Shown here in pieces: positions 51,391-59,960 of a stretch of 64,000 nt of DNA. Position 1 is the first letter of the stretch; each line of letters opens with the position of its first letter. Both the position numbers and the translations under genes were made by a program. The notes beneath the pieces were generated by a model. It ran no database searches and was not told the origin of the DNA. It saw nothing but the letters and a program-made list of their open reading frames with translations. Origin of the DNA: Norana najaformis (Eukaryota > Annelida > Clitellata > Crassiclitellata > Hormogastridae); the NCBI GenBank assembly GCA_964023275.1, contig OZ029929.1, forward strand, positions 868,001 to 932,000, read 5' to 3'.

Positions 51391-54300
51391 CATCATCATC
51401 AGCAGCAGCAGCAGCAGCATGATCATCATCAGAGTAACTGTCAGCTGAGAGAAATGGGAAGGCAGCTGGTGCGATGGATCAGGTTGGGATTTCTTGAAAA
51501 TGTGAGACCAGTTTTGAATGGAATACCTGAGGAGTAATAGATAGACAGATAGAGGGGTAGTAGTAGTAGTAACAGTGGTGGAGGTACTACTAGTAGTAGT
51601 AATATTATTTTAAATAAATAAACTTTCTTTTCTTAATTAATGGAAAAAATTACTGAACGACTTGTTTGTGAAACTCGCATTCTTACTCCTCTGCGTCAAG
51701 GTCTTACTCGACTGTTTGACTGGTATGCCATGACCGTGTCCATGACTCTGGGCATGACCGTGACCTTGGGTGTGGCCGTGACCCTGTCCGTGGCCATGAC
51801 CTTGGGCGTGTTGACGGTATATCACAGTGGAGGAAGGTGTGGTGGTCGAACTGTTCGTCGTCGACTGGATCGTGTCATCGCCGCCTACCGACGAAATTCG
51901 GATGCACTTCGGGTCAAGCAGCCCCTGCGAGTGGACTCGTCCGTCGCCATGGGCGACCGAGGAGTGGACTCGTCCATCGACGGGGGTGATGGCGCTTAGG
52001 CGGCTGATGGCAACTGGAATGGTACTAGAGCGGACTGGAGACGCAGCCATCGATGTGGTGCTTGACTTCAGCGCTGGAAAAGAGAACTGACTGACTGACT
52101 GACTGACTGACTGACTGACTGACTGACTGACTGACTGACTGACTGACTGACTGACTGACTGACTGACTGACTGACTGAGAATAAACTCCCACCAGAATTA
52201 GGACAATTATCTGACCCATCCTACGAACTCACCAACACTTCACCCCTAGCAATTTCTGCGCAGGTCTTTCACTCAAAGCTGAAAACGCTCCTCTTCCACA
52301 AATCCTGTCCTGATTCCTCTTCTTCCCCTTATCTATCTTACTGCTCCAGTTTTAAACACCATCCACCGTAGCCGTGTGACTGCCTGCATCCCTCACTCTT
52401 GAATCTTCAACTGAACCGAACCCTTCCAGGCTGTCGGTTTTGTTTTGACTGAGCGTCTGTCAATAAGCGGTACCCCGCGACTTAGCTTTCGTTGGGCGCT
52501 GTATAAATCTCGAGATTACGATTCCGGTTACCTTAGTAGCATAAGCCAGTCTCTCTAACGCGGATTTTGCGTGGCGCTTATATATTTCGGAGACTTACAT
52601 TTACATTTACAACCGTTTATTATCAGCTCGCTCATTCAAGTCTTCATTTGCCCACTCGCCCACTCAACCGCTTATTTGCTGAGTGAGTTGATTGCATGCA
52701 AACTGCATCTAAGCAGTCGATGCGTCGCCAATTCCCTCGGTAATAGAAATGGTTTCTGCCTTACGGCTGTTGAAACGCACAAATCCCATAGCCCAACGGT
52801 AGCACCGCTTCTCATCTTGCTCATTAACTCTCTGTGTGTCTCTGTCTGTGTGTGTGTCTGCCTGTCTGTCTGTCTAGCACTTGCCAGTTTCCATTTTTAA
52901 TGTTTGGCTAGGCCAGTGTGTCTCTGTCTGTCTTTCTGTGTCTGTCTGTCTGTCTGTCTCTCCTCTCCCTCTCTGGTTTCGTGTTTCTTCCTCTGCGCCT
53001 GCTACCTCTGTACCTCTTACACTGTCTCTGGTCCACTCTGTCTCTCCGTCCGTCCGTCTGTCTGTCGGTCGGTCTGCGTACCTGTCTGTCCGTGTGTCTG
53101 TCCGTCTGTTGCTCTGCCTGTCCACCTCAGCTATTGACCGCGAGACAATCCCTTGGCCTTGCAAACGGATCAATGCAGAGCAGAGCGAGTCTTTGAACCG
53201 AGTGCAGTCGGCTGCCCAGTCGGAATCCAAAAGACGACGTCTCAAAGCCAGCCAGCCAAACGCCCTACTCCTCCCCATCCGAAAGATAGAGTATCCCCGA
53301 TTAAGAACTGACTGATCCCTTCGGCTAAGATGCAAGAAAGACACGAATTTCATCGAGACCGAAAAGATCGTTGATATACAGGCCAGCTCAAGGTCTGAAG
53401 GGATGAAGGATCCCTAAGGAATGAAGGATCCCTAAGCAATGAAGGATCCCTGACCAGAGCAGTATTTATGGTAATCGTAAAGTCGAGATTTCTACGGCGC
53501 CCAACGAAAGCCAGGTCGCGGAAACCAGTTTATTCATAGGCGCTCAGTCAAAACAAAATCGATAGGCATGAAGGGTCAGATTCGGTTCCAGGTCAAGATC
53601 AAGATGTAGAAATCTTGACTTTACGATTTACGATCACAAGTATAAGGTTCTTGATGCGCTATATAAATGTAACCTCTGACAATCGAGGACTCATTTTTCC
53701 AGTCACCTCTGAGACGAAGTTATTAATAAGCACAATATGTCTCGTTAATAATGATGATGATGATGATGATGATGAAGATGATAATGATGATAATAATAAT
53801 ATTAATAATAGTAATAATAATAATAATATAATTAATAATAATAGTAGTAGTAGCAGTTGTGGTAGTAAAATACTACAAATAGTTGTAGTAGTAGTAGTAT
53901 TAATAATAATAATAATAAGAGTAGTAGTATAGTAGTAGTAGTAATAGTAGTAATGGTAATAATTATAATAATAATAGTAACAATAATATTAATGGTGATA
54001 ATAATATTAATAGTAATAATAATAAAAATAGTAATAATAATAGTAATACTACTACTAATAATAATACAGCAATAATAGTAATAATAACAGTATAGTAATA
54101 ATAATAATAGTAATAGTAATGATAATGTTTGCTGACCATTTGACATTTCGAGGAACCGCGAGTGTAGTTCCGTTTCGAAGTCGATTGACCAGGAGGAGTA
54201 TTTCAGAGGCGTCGTGGGGCAGCTGTGGAAGACTTGGTGGTCCTTGATGATGAGAGGGGACTGCGGATGAAGCGGTGGAACAGCTGGACGAACCTCCTCC

Positions 54301-54404
54301 AGGTCCTTCGTCTTCTTGGCTGCTGGTCCAGGCGGCGGCGGGTCCTTCCGGTGGTGGTAGATGCGGTCATCACTTACGACGCAGCAGGTCTTGGTGTTCG
54401 GCAC
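42625..54404 (-). CDS. phactr: Phosphatase and actin regulator (Phactr) homologue
   Basis: Phactr proteins bind G-actin through RPEL motifs and PP1 through the C-terminus, directing dephosphorylation of cytoskeletal targets. Exons in transcript order are: (uncertain) 54404-54137, then 52073-51708, 50620-50209, 48870-48746, 47159-47006, 45888-45833, 44865-44804, 43244-43107 and 42738-42625. Every junction from 52073 onward keeps the frame, giving about 474 residues. Three C-terminal RPEL-type motifs are [33 protein letters not shown] and [17 protein letters not shown]. They are followed by the family signature [20 protein letters not shown] and [12 protein letters not shown]. The N-terminal RPEL and the first exon were not found and may lie to the right, beyond the SINE-rich DNA. 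The C-terminal few residues do not match the family's usual end (see the last exon). Confidence 0.88.
43107..43244 (-). CDS. phactr: Phactr exon: third RPEL and PP1-binding core
   Basis: 46 codons: [46 protein letters not shown]. This is the most conserved block in the family. Phase 0 on both sides; donor AAG/GTCGGC is weak beyond GT. Confidence 0.9.
43345..43925 (+). pseudogene. hAT-like DNA transposon 5' fragment with BED finger remnant
   Basis: Contains a palindromic attcg-rich region (gaatattcgattcgaattcg) and an ORF piece reading [20 protein letters not shown] preceded by [10 protein letters not shown]. This matches a BED zinc finger (C-x2-C ... H-x4-H), but the second cysteine is replaced by Arg. 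The ORF ends at 43924 where a family A variant abuts. It lies in a Phactr intron. Confidence 0.6.
43925..44215 (+). repeat. Family A variant
   Basis: gtaatcgtaaaatcgaaatttc ... caagtcagtggggttgtcc ... similar to the copy at 50988-51250 and distinct from the main family A body. Confidence 0.7.
44804..44865 (-). CDS. phactr: Phactr exon: inter-RPEL helix
   Basis: Two bases completing Arg, then [20 protein letters not shown]. Acceptor ttttgcag and donor AAG/GTGAGC are both strong. It leads directly into the third RPEL. Confidence 0.85.
44995..45345. repeat. CT-rich tract
   Basis: Pyrimidine-rich plus strand (CTCTCC, CTGTCT) in a Phactr intron. Confidence 0.9.
45430..45690 (-). mobile_element. 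SINE family C, reverse
   Basis: Body blocks cccttgagcaggcat, ggggccagtgcatcgcagg and accaaattctgctgcttgg match the 24370 copy. The head is truncated at the right. Confidence 0.78.
45833..45888 (-). CDS. phactr: Phactr exon: second RPEL motif
   Basis: [18 protein letters not shown] with one base on each side completing Arg codons (phase 2 in, phase 1 out). Acceptor gtttcag, donor C/GTAAAT. Confidence 0.88.
46042..46315 (+). mobile_element. Family A repeat
   Basis: From gtaacctcgagatttccgca to gagttcgtatgatgg, in a Phactr intron. Confidence 0.8.
46640..46850 (+). mobile_element. SINE family B, 5'-degraded
   Basis: Contains aaggagcctctatgcgcgagg, ttcaaacgggcagcgg and gagcagggtcgaggtca. Confidence 0.75.
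47006..47159 (-). CDS. phactr: Phactr exon: first C-terminal RPEL-type motif
   Basis: Reads [40 protein letters not shown] and QVIGTQLNR. The acceptor is either before ACGCAGCG (start 47159) or three bases earlier (47162), so one residue is uncertain. The donor AACAG/GTACCA fits the phase of the next exon. The first motif is less canonical than the other two ([10 protein letters not shown]). Confidence 0.85.
47200..47930. repeat. 30-bp minisatellite, about 24 copies
   Basis: Unit atggcaagggaaagcaagac+aaggcaaagc, with a variant containing aaaggaagag that recurs about every four to six units. Purine-rich. It begins about 40 bp from the acceptor side of the first RPEL exon. ORFs over it (up to 333 aa, Lys/Gln/Gly/Arg-rich) are artefacts. 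Confidence 0.95.
48355..48640 (-). mobile_element. SINE family D, tRNA-derived
   Basis: Minus-strand head gctggtctagtggttggtgt (A box) and gggttcaaatccctgcc (B box) at the right; body with ctgcctgatcttcccaccg. Confidence 0.8.
48746..48870 (-). CDS. phactr: Phactr exon between proline-rich and RPEL regions
   Basis: 41 codons: [20 protein letters not shown] and [20 protein letters not shown]. Acceptor tctgcag, donor ACGA/GTAAGA, phase 2 in and phase 1 out, matching both neighbours. Confidence 0.78.
48925..49165. repeat. Minisatellite of TTCAGGGCACCAGTCTA units
   Basis: About ten imperfect 20-25-bp units in a Phactr intron. Confidence 0.85.
49515..49800 (+). mobile_element. SINE family C, forward, full length
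   Basis: Head tggtctatcggtaacgcg and gggttcgactccgtg; end with gggatactttac. Confidence 0.82.
49840..50135 (-). mobile_element. LINE 3' end, third type
   Basis: Minus-strand frame: [49 protein letters not shown]. Same class of LINE C-terminus as at 22776 but a distinct sequence. 3' terminus at about 49840 (gtggcgctttgtaaat in reverse). Confidence 0.75.
50209..50620 (-). CDS. phactr: Phactr exon: proline-rich disordered region
   Basis: 136 codons. Contains [54 protein letters not shown] (a short coiled coil) and [17 protein letters not shown]. Acceptor tatgtttcag; donor GC/GTACGT strong. Confidence 0.82.
50636..50950 (+). mobile_element. Family A repeat, 15 bp from a Phactr splice acceptor
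   Basis: Starts at gtaatcgtaagctcgagatt, just beyond the acceptor of the exon ending at 50620, and runs to gttcgtatgatgg. It is in inverted orientation to the copy at 52200-52515. Confidence 0.8.
50988..51255 (+). repeat. Family A variant
   Basis: cgtaatcataaactcagaattttc ... acgtcaagtcagaaggg ... gttgagagaatttatatagcgcc; like the copy at 43925. Confidence 0.7.
51343..51422. repeat. (ATT)n/(ATC)n/(AGC)n microsatellite
   Basis: Three consecutive trinucleotide runs. Confidence 0.95.
51708..52073 (-). CDS. phactr: Phactr exon with His-Gly-Gln repeat tract
   Basis: 121 full codons. Begins [17 protein letters not shown] and ends [14 protein letters not shown]. In between is a tract of [19 protein letters not shown] type. 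The donor is TCGA/GTAAGA at 51708/51707; a second donor (AGGA/GTAAGA at about 51687) would add seven codons in the same phase. The acceptor cttttccag is only about 10 nt from a long (TCAG)n array. The region is expected to be disordered; the His/Gly tract is not a general Phactr feature that I know of. Confidence 0.78.
52086..52180. repeat. (GACT)n microsatellite next to a splice acceptor
   Basis: About 23 perfect ACTG tetranucleotides. On the minus strand this is (CAGT)n directly upstream of the polypyrimidine tract of the Phactr exon starting at 52073. Confidence 0.97.
52200..52520 (-). mobile_element. Family A repeat, reverse
   Basis: Runs cctacgaactcaccaacact ... ttttgactgagcg ... gggcgctgtataaatctcgag. 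Confidence 0.8.
52825..53110. repeat. CTGT-rich degenerate array
   Basis: tctctgtctgtgtg and ccgtccgtctgtctg units. Confidence 0.85.
53469..53605 (+). repeat. Family A fragment, 5' half
   Basis: ggtaatcgtaaagtcgagat through ggttccaggtcaagatc, then an inverted gtagaaatcttgac piece. Confidence 0.75.
53745..54125. repeat. Mixed (GAT)n, (AAT)n and (TAG)n repeats
   Basis: Degenerate trinucleotide DNA in a Phactr intron. Confidence 0.9.
54137..54404 (-). CDS. phactr: Probable upstream Phactr exon
   Basis: Minus frame: [80 protein letters not shown]. It is GC-rich between trinucleotide repeats and clearly protein-like. A stop lies three codons upstream of the ATG at 54404, so it is either a first coding exon or an exon whose acceptor is close to the ATG. 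The donor AATG/GTCAGC at 54137 leaves phase 1, which fits the exon starting at 52073. I recognise no domain. Confidence 0.5.
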
Positions 54405-54447
54405 ATTGTGCTTTATGGCTTCTACGGACCCGGAGCACAGGACACTA

Positions 54448-56010
54448 TTATTTCTATTATCATTACTATTACTATTATTTCTATTATCAATACTATTACT
54501 ATTATTTCTATTATCATTACTATTACTATTATTTCTATTATCATTACTATTACTATTATTTCTATTATCATTACTATTACTATTATTTCTATTACAATTA
54601 CTATTACTATTATTTCTATTACAATTACTATTATTTCTATTACAATTACTATTACTATTATTTCTATTACTATTACTATTACTATTATTTCTATTACAAT
54701 TACAATTACTATTATTTCTATTACAATTACTATTACTATTATTTCTATTACAATTACTATTACTATTATTTCTATTACAATTACTATTACTATTATTTCT
54801 ATTACAATTACAATTACTATTATTTCTATTACTATTACTATTACTATTATTTCTATTACAATTACAATTACTATTATTTCTATTACAATTACTATTACTA
54901 TTATTTCTATTACAATTACAATTACTATTATTTCTATTACAATTACTATTACTATTATTTCTATTACAATTACAATTACTATTATTTCTATTACAATTAC
55001 TATTACTATTATTTCTATTACTATTACTATTACTATTATTTCTATTACAATTACAATTACTATTATTTCTATTACAATTACTATTACTATTATTTCTATT
55101 ACAATTACAATTACTATTATTTCTATTACAATTACTATTACTATTATTTCTATTACAATTACAATTACTATTATTTCTATTACAATTACTATTACTATTA
55201 TTTCTATTACAATTACAATTACTATTATTTCTATTACAATTACTATTACTATTATTTCTATTACAATTACTATTACTATTATTTCTATTACAATTACTAT
55301 TACTATTATTTCTATTACAATTACTATTACTATTATTTCTATTACAATTACAATTACTATTATTTCTATTACTATTACTATTACTATTATTTCTATTACA
55401 ATTACAATTACTATTATTTCTCTTACAATTACTATTACTATTATTTCTCTTACAATTACTATTACTATTATTTCTCTTACAATTACTATTACTATTATTT
55501 CTATTACAATTACTATTACTATTATTTCTGTTACAATTACTATTACTATTATTTCTATTACAATTACTATTACTATTATTTCTATTACAATTACTATTAC
55601 TATTATTTCTATTACAATTACTATTACTATTATTTCTATTACAATTACTATTACTATTATTTCTATTACAATTACAATTACTATTATTTCTATTACTATT
55701 ACTATTACTATTATTTCTCTTACAATTACTATTACTATTATTTCTCTTACAATTACTATTACTATTATTTCTCTTACAATTACTATTACTATTATTTCTA
55801 TTACAATTACTATTACTATTATTTCTGTTACAATTACTATTACTATTATTTCTATTACAATTACTATTACTATTATTTCTATTACAATTACTATTACTAT
55901 TATTTCTATTACAATTACAATTACTATTATTTCTATTACAATTACAATTACTATTATTTCTATTACAATTACAATTACTATTATTTCTGTTACAATTACT
56001 ATTACTATTC
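54448..56010. repeat. 27-bp minisatellite, about 1.56 kb
   Basis: Unit ctattacaattactatta+ctattattt, about 57 copies, with variants (tctctta, tctgtta, extra caatta) in higher-order order. All three plus frames stay open for 580-660 codons because the unit lacks stops and is a multiple of three. Confidence 0.97.
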
Positions 56011-56109
56011 TTTTTTACCCGAGGTACTTATGATCCCTCAGGATTTCAGAAATCAGGACTGCGTTGTTCTGGGATTGTTGTTGCTGATCGTCGGTGATGT
56101 CGTGCTTGA

Positions 56110-56430
56110 TGTTATTACTGTTATAATTATTATTACTATTGTAATTGTTATTACTTTTATTATTATTAGTAGAAGTAGTATTGCGGTTATAGTCATTACT
56201 ATTACTATTATTAGTAGTAATGTTGTTATTGTTATTTTTTATTGTTATTAGTATCAGTGTTGTTGTTGTTATTATTATTATTAGTTATTATTATTACTCT
56301 TATTGTTATTATTATACATACGTACATACATACAAACACACATGCATCCACGCATACATACACATACATACATACAGTATATATATATACAGTATATATA
56401 CAGTATATATATCTATGTATATATATACAC
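56110..56430. repeat. Trinucleotide, CATA and TA repeats
   Basis: ATT/GTT-rich DNA followed by catacata and tatata runs. Confidence 0.85.
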
Positions 56431-56879
56431 ACACGTACCCAGGTGATCATGAGCGTAAACCATAATGTGTAACTTGTACGGATACCTTTAGAAAGGCAGA
56501 CTGATCCCATCGCATTTTCATCCCTTCTGCTGTTCGCTGTCTCAGCATCATCCACAGTTGATGGAAAAGAGGTCGAAATATCGATTCTCACATACGAATC
56601 AATCCACCCGAGTTACACGCCGCGCTTTTCCACACACGCACTACATCCACGTTTATTCCGCCGATGCCTCGATGGCGCCACCGTCGCTCTAATTAATCAG
56701 AGTCCGCGTTAATCCGGGGCAGGTGGACGACGTGTTGCAACTGATAGAATTCTGTGGAGCTACCTCGCCGATAATATAATCCGATCACAGATGAATTAAA
56801 TGCGGTTTTGTTGATCTGAAAGAATGTACGAACGCAAGTGTGAGTCTGCAGGGTAATGAAATTAAATGTCTGGACCCAC

Positions 56880-56912
56880 AATCTAATCTAATCTAATCTA
56901 GTCTAATCTAAA
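56880..56912. repeat. (ATCTA)n short array
   Basis: aatctaatctaatctaatct-type repeats, typical of the tails seen elsewhere. Confidence 0.7.
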
Positions 56913-56959
56913 GAGAGCATTGTTCTTTCACTTATCTACCCATCTACCCTGTTGATCCG

Positions 56960-57140
56960 ATTCCAAAAACACCACCCGCCGTAGCCGTCTGACTGTCTTC
57001 CTGACTCCTGGATCTTGACCTGGAACCGAACCCTTCTTGCCTATCGATTTTGTTTTGACTGAGCGCCTAGGAAATAAGCTGGTTCCCGCGACTTAGCTTT
57101 CGTTGGGCACTATAGAAATCTCGAGTTTACGATTACTATT
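56960..57140 (-). mobile_element. Family A repeat, reverse
   Basis: cctggatcttgacctggaac ... ttttgttttgactgagcgcc ... gggcactatagaaatctcgag. Confidence 0.8.
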
Positions 57141-57349
57141 ACGTTCAAATGTACTGTATGTGTCAATTAATCTAATCTAATTGGAAAAGTTCCATAGCAC
57201 TGTTATCTTAATATAGAAGGCAATAGATAGAAACTTCTAAGTAAAAACGGAATTTTACGTGAATATGTAAGTGTGTGAAGATTTATGAAACTCAACAATC
57301 ATAATCATCATCTTGCCAAAAATTTTACATTTGACAGAAAAAGTGTCAC

Positions 57350-57578
57350 TTTCTCTGTTGTCAACAAATGGCATCTTATGTTTTGTCTAAAAGTGATACC
57401 ATCTATGTTGCCAGCAAACTGCCATCTTCCAGTTGTTCAAAAGTGGCACAGTCTATATTGCCAATAAAATGGCACCATATATGTGTCACCAAAAATATAA
57501 TTGCCAGCAAACTTGCACCTTCTTTATTGCCAACAAACTTGTGCTTTATATGTTGCCAACACAATGGCACCTTCATTT
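57350..57578. repeat. Degenerate minisatellite of TTGCCAACAAACTGGCACC units
   Basis: About eight imperfect units of 28-33 bp. Confidence 0.8.
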
Positions 57579-57596
57579 TCTGTTTGTTGTTCCAGA

Positions 57597-57685
57597 TATT
57601 TAGCAAACCGCAAAACCGACAGCGCATGAGGCGACTCGAACACAGCGGGGTTCTTGAAATGCGAGCCGTAGTCAACACTAAATGA
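57597..57685 (+). CDS. Candidate terminal exon, unassigned
   Basis: After a pyrimidine-rich tttgttgttccag the frame IFSKPQNRQRMRRLEHSGVL then EMRAVVNTK ends at a TGA. It is GC-richer than its surroundings. It has no partner exons, so this could equally be chance. Confidence 0.2.
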
Positions 57686-58019
57686 AGACGATTGATTTCA
57701 AAGCAGGTACTTCTCTCGCTCAGATCTGATAGCCACAGGTGTGTCGAAGAACGTCACGACACCTGTATTAGTTACGGTTCTGGACGCATTCCAGACCGGG
57801 GTCCGCAGAAGTAGGACGGGACTTTAGACTGGAATAATCATAACTTTGTGGAGAACCGCCATGGTTCACTGAGCATAAGGACTGGATGGCAGCCAGAAGA
57901 GCTTTGGTCTAGTATGATGTCACTTCTTATCCGGGTGTCCTGGGAAGGGAAGGGACTTCGGTGATTCACCATCAAGCCATGGCAACCGTGTATGTGTGTG
58001 TGTGACTACGAGTTGGCTT

Positions 58020-58325
58020 GTGTACAGGTGGGTGGATGAGTGGATGTACAGGTGGGTGGATGAGTGGATATACATGTGGGTGGATGAGTGGTGGGTGTAC
58101 AGGTGGGTGGATCAGTGGGTGCACAGGTGGGGAATGATGAACTGATGGAGAGACAGTACATTGGCTGGATGGACTCAATGATGTTTGGATGGATGAGTAC
58201 ATTGAAAACCTACAGATGATGGATGGATGGATCGATTGATCCATCGATCGATGGATAGGACGGATTGGTGGATGGCTTGATGGATGTACCGATGAGCGGT
58301 TGGGTGGGTGTATGGATGGCACACA
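58020..58325. repeat. (GGATG)-rich minisatellite
   Basis: gtgggtggatgagtgga and ggatggatcgat units. Confidence 0.85.
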
Positions 58326-59003
58326 GATTACAGATGATTTCCCAGTTGACACAGGATGACTGACGTCAAACCTACGCTGTCACGTGACAGTCAATTAAGA
58401 CAGGCTCCCTCTGTTGACACATGTTTCAACCTCGCAATCTAAGGACTCTCCACAGCCCACAATGCTCTCGAAATTTCCAGAACGGGCGACAGATCCCCTG
58501 CATTCCACGAATCACGTGGTCTAATTATGCCACGACAATAATTATCATACTCACCCTTCACCAGTTTATTTACATAGCGGCGACTGGTGGGATACGCCGA
58601 ACCCCAGACTTCGAACCGTTTAAACAGTCATCGATAATCGATACGCGGTCGAACAACATGAGGATCGATCGATCCAAATCTGTATCAATAATCGATCACT
58701 GGCTTCACGAAACGTTTTCGGTCCGTTATGAAAGTGACAATCAGATTCAAATCGTCCTCGACTCTAATCAGCTGAACGATGGATTTGCGACGCACAAACA
58801 AAAACTGCACGCGAAATCATCTTGTCTACGGCCGCTCGATATCGCCACCCCTTCCAGCCGAAACCTTCCATCAACCAGGCAGCCGGTCGGCATAATGCGG
58901 CCCCGTCGGGCTACAGGCGCACGGGCGGGCGGGCAGGCCGGCCGGCCATCCGGTATGGTGGCACATCGGTCCTTGGGCGAAAGCGTTTGCGAAACATATT
59001 CTG

Positions 59004-59029
59004 ATTGGTTCACGTGATCGATGACGTCA
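59004..59029. promoter_or_regulatory. CCAAT, E-box and CRE cluster
   Basis: Within 26 bp: attgg (inverted CCAAT), CACGTG at 59011-59016 and TGACGTCA at 59022-59029, next to a CpG-rich stretch (58850-58990). It could be a promoter for the minus-strand Phactr gene or an upstream ABHD2 promoter. No transcript evidence is available. Confidence 0.4.
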
Positions 59030-59129
59030 GATAGTCATTTGCGGCCGCTTCATATTGGAAATTGCGTTTTGTAGAAAAAACCACTGCAGCATTTCTCTTA
59101 GCTTAAGCACAACCTACTCTAAGTTCCTC

Positions 59130-59207
59130 TCCCTTTCTCTGTCTCTCTCTCTCTGTCTCTCTCTCTGTCTCTCTCTCTGTCTCTCTCTCTCTATCTCTCT
59201 CTGTGTC
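59130..59207. repeat. (CT)n microsatellite with CTGT breaks
   Basis: ctctctctctgtctctctct pattern. Confidence 0.95.
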
Positions 59208-59814
59208 TCTGTGGCAACCGGACTTGGTTCTTGGCATGGCATCGTTGAACAACCCCACTGACTTGACGCAGCGTTCATGAATAAGCGGGAGCCCTGCGCT
59301 TAGCTTTTAAGTAACGCTTTAAAAATTTCTAGTTTACTATTACGGGTACAGACTTCTTGGCTTATATTTCGCCATTTTCTAAAAATTGTTTCGCCTTTGT
59401 TACCAGTAAAAGAGGATGCTTTTAAGTCTGTATATGGTTCTTACTGGGTCCTGTTGCCCGGCTTCTACACGTGACCTGTTATTTATGTAAGAAGACCACT
59501 CAAATTTCTGTCGTCTTGTATTGTGGGGAAGTCGGAACTGTTTTCGTCGTGGAACGACTTGGAACCACACCGGCCGCCGTGTCAACGGAGCCTGGCTTGC
59601 ACCGAGTCGATCGCCCGTGGAGCAAGAAGGCTCCCCGCGGCAGCCGTTGGCACGGTACCAGTTCTTCCACGATGCTTATGGGCCGAATTCTGGACACCAG
59701 TTCCGGATAGCACATGGACGGAAACCGCGGCGTACAACTGGTGGTTGACGTATGATGCTCGCGCTTGAACGTGTTCACTCTGTATTGTTTTGGACCATGG
59801 TTTTAATGTTCTGT

Positions 59815-59960
59815 AGCGAGTACACGATTGTCGAGTGTTAGCGTGTTGTACTATCAAGGTTTCAAATCCCGGCTAGATCAGAAAGATTTTCCAAGATTTC
59901 TGTTTAGTCAGCGCCCCTAGCGAACTCAGTTGTAAATGGTTACTATGCCGGTGGCCAGAT
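59815..59960 (+). mobile_element. SINE family D, forward fragment
   Basis: gagtgttagcgtgttgta and ggtttcaaatcccggc (degenerate B box) followed by agcgcccctagcgaactcag. Confidence 0.65.

Noticed and set aside
54225-56251. Plus-strand ORFs of 578-658 aa (Ile/Thr, Leu/Gln or Tyr/Phe/Asn-rich)
   Set aside because: They are the three frames of one 27-bp repeat without stop codons. No unique sequence or conserved domain supports translation.
58421-59017. Plus-strand ORF of 198 aa and minus-strand ORF of 81 aa near the promoter-like cluster
   Set aside because: Part is GC-rich low-complexity sequence (ARAGGQAGRP). No conserved domain or splice-site support was seen, though an untranslated first exon here is possible.
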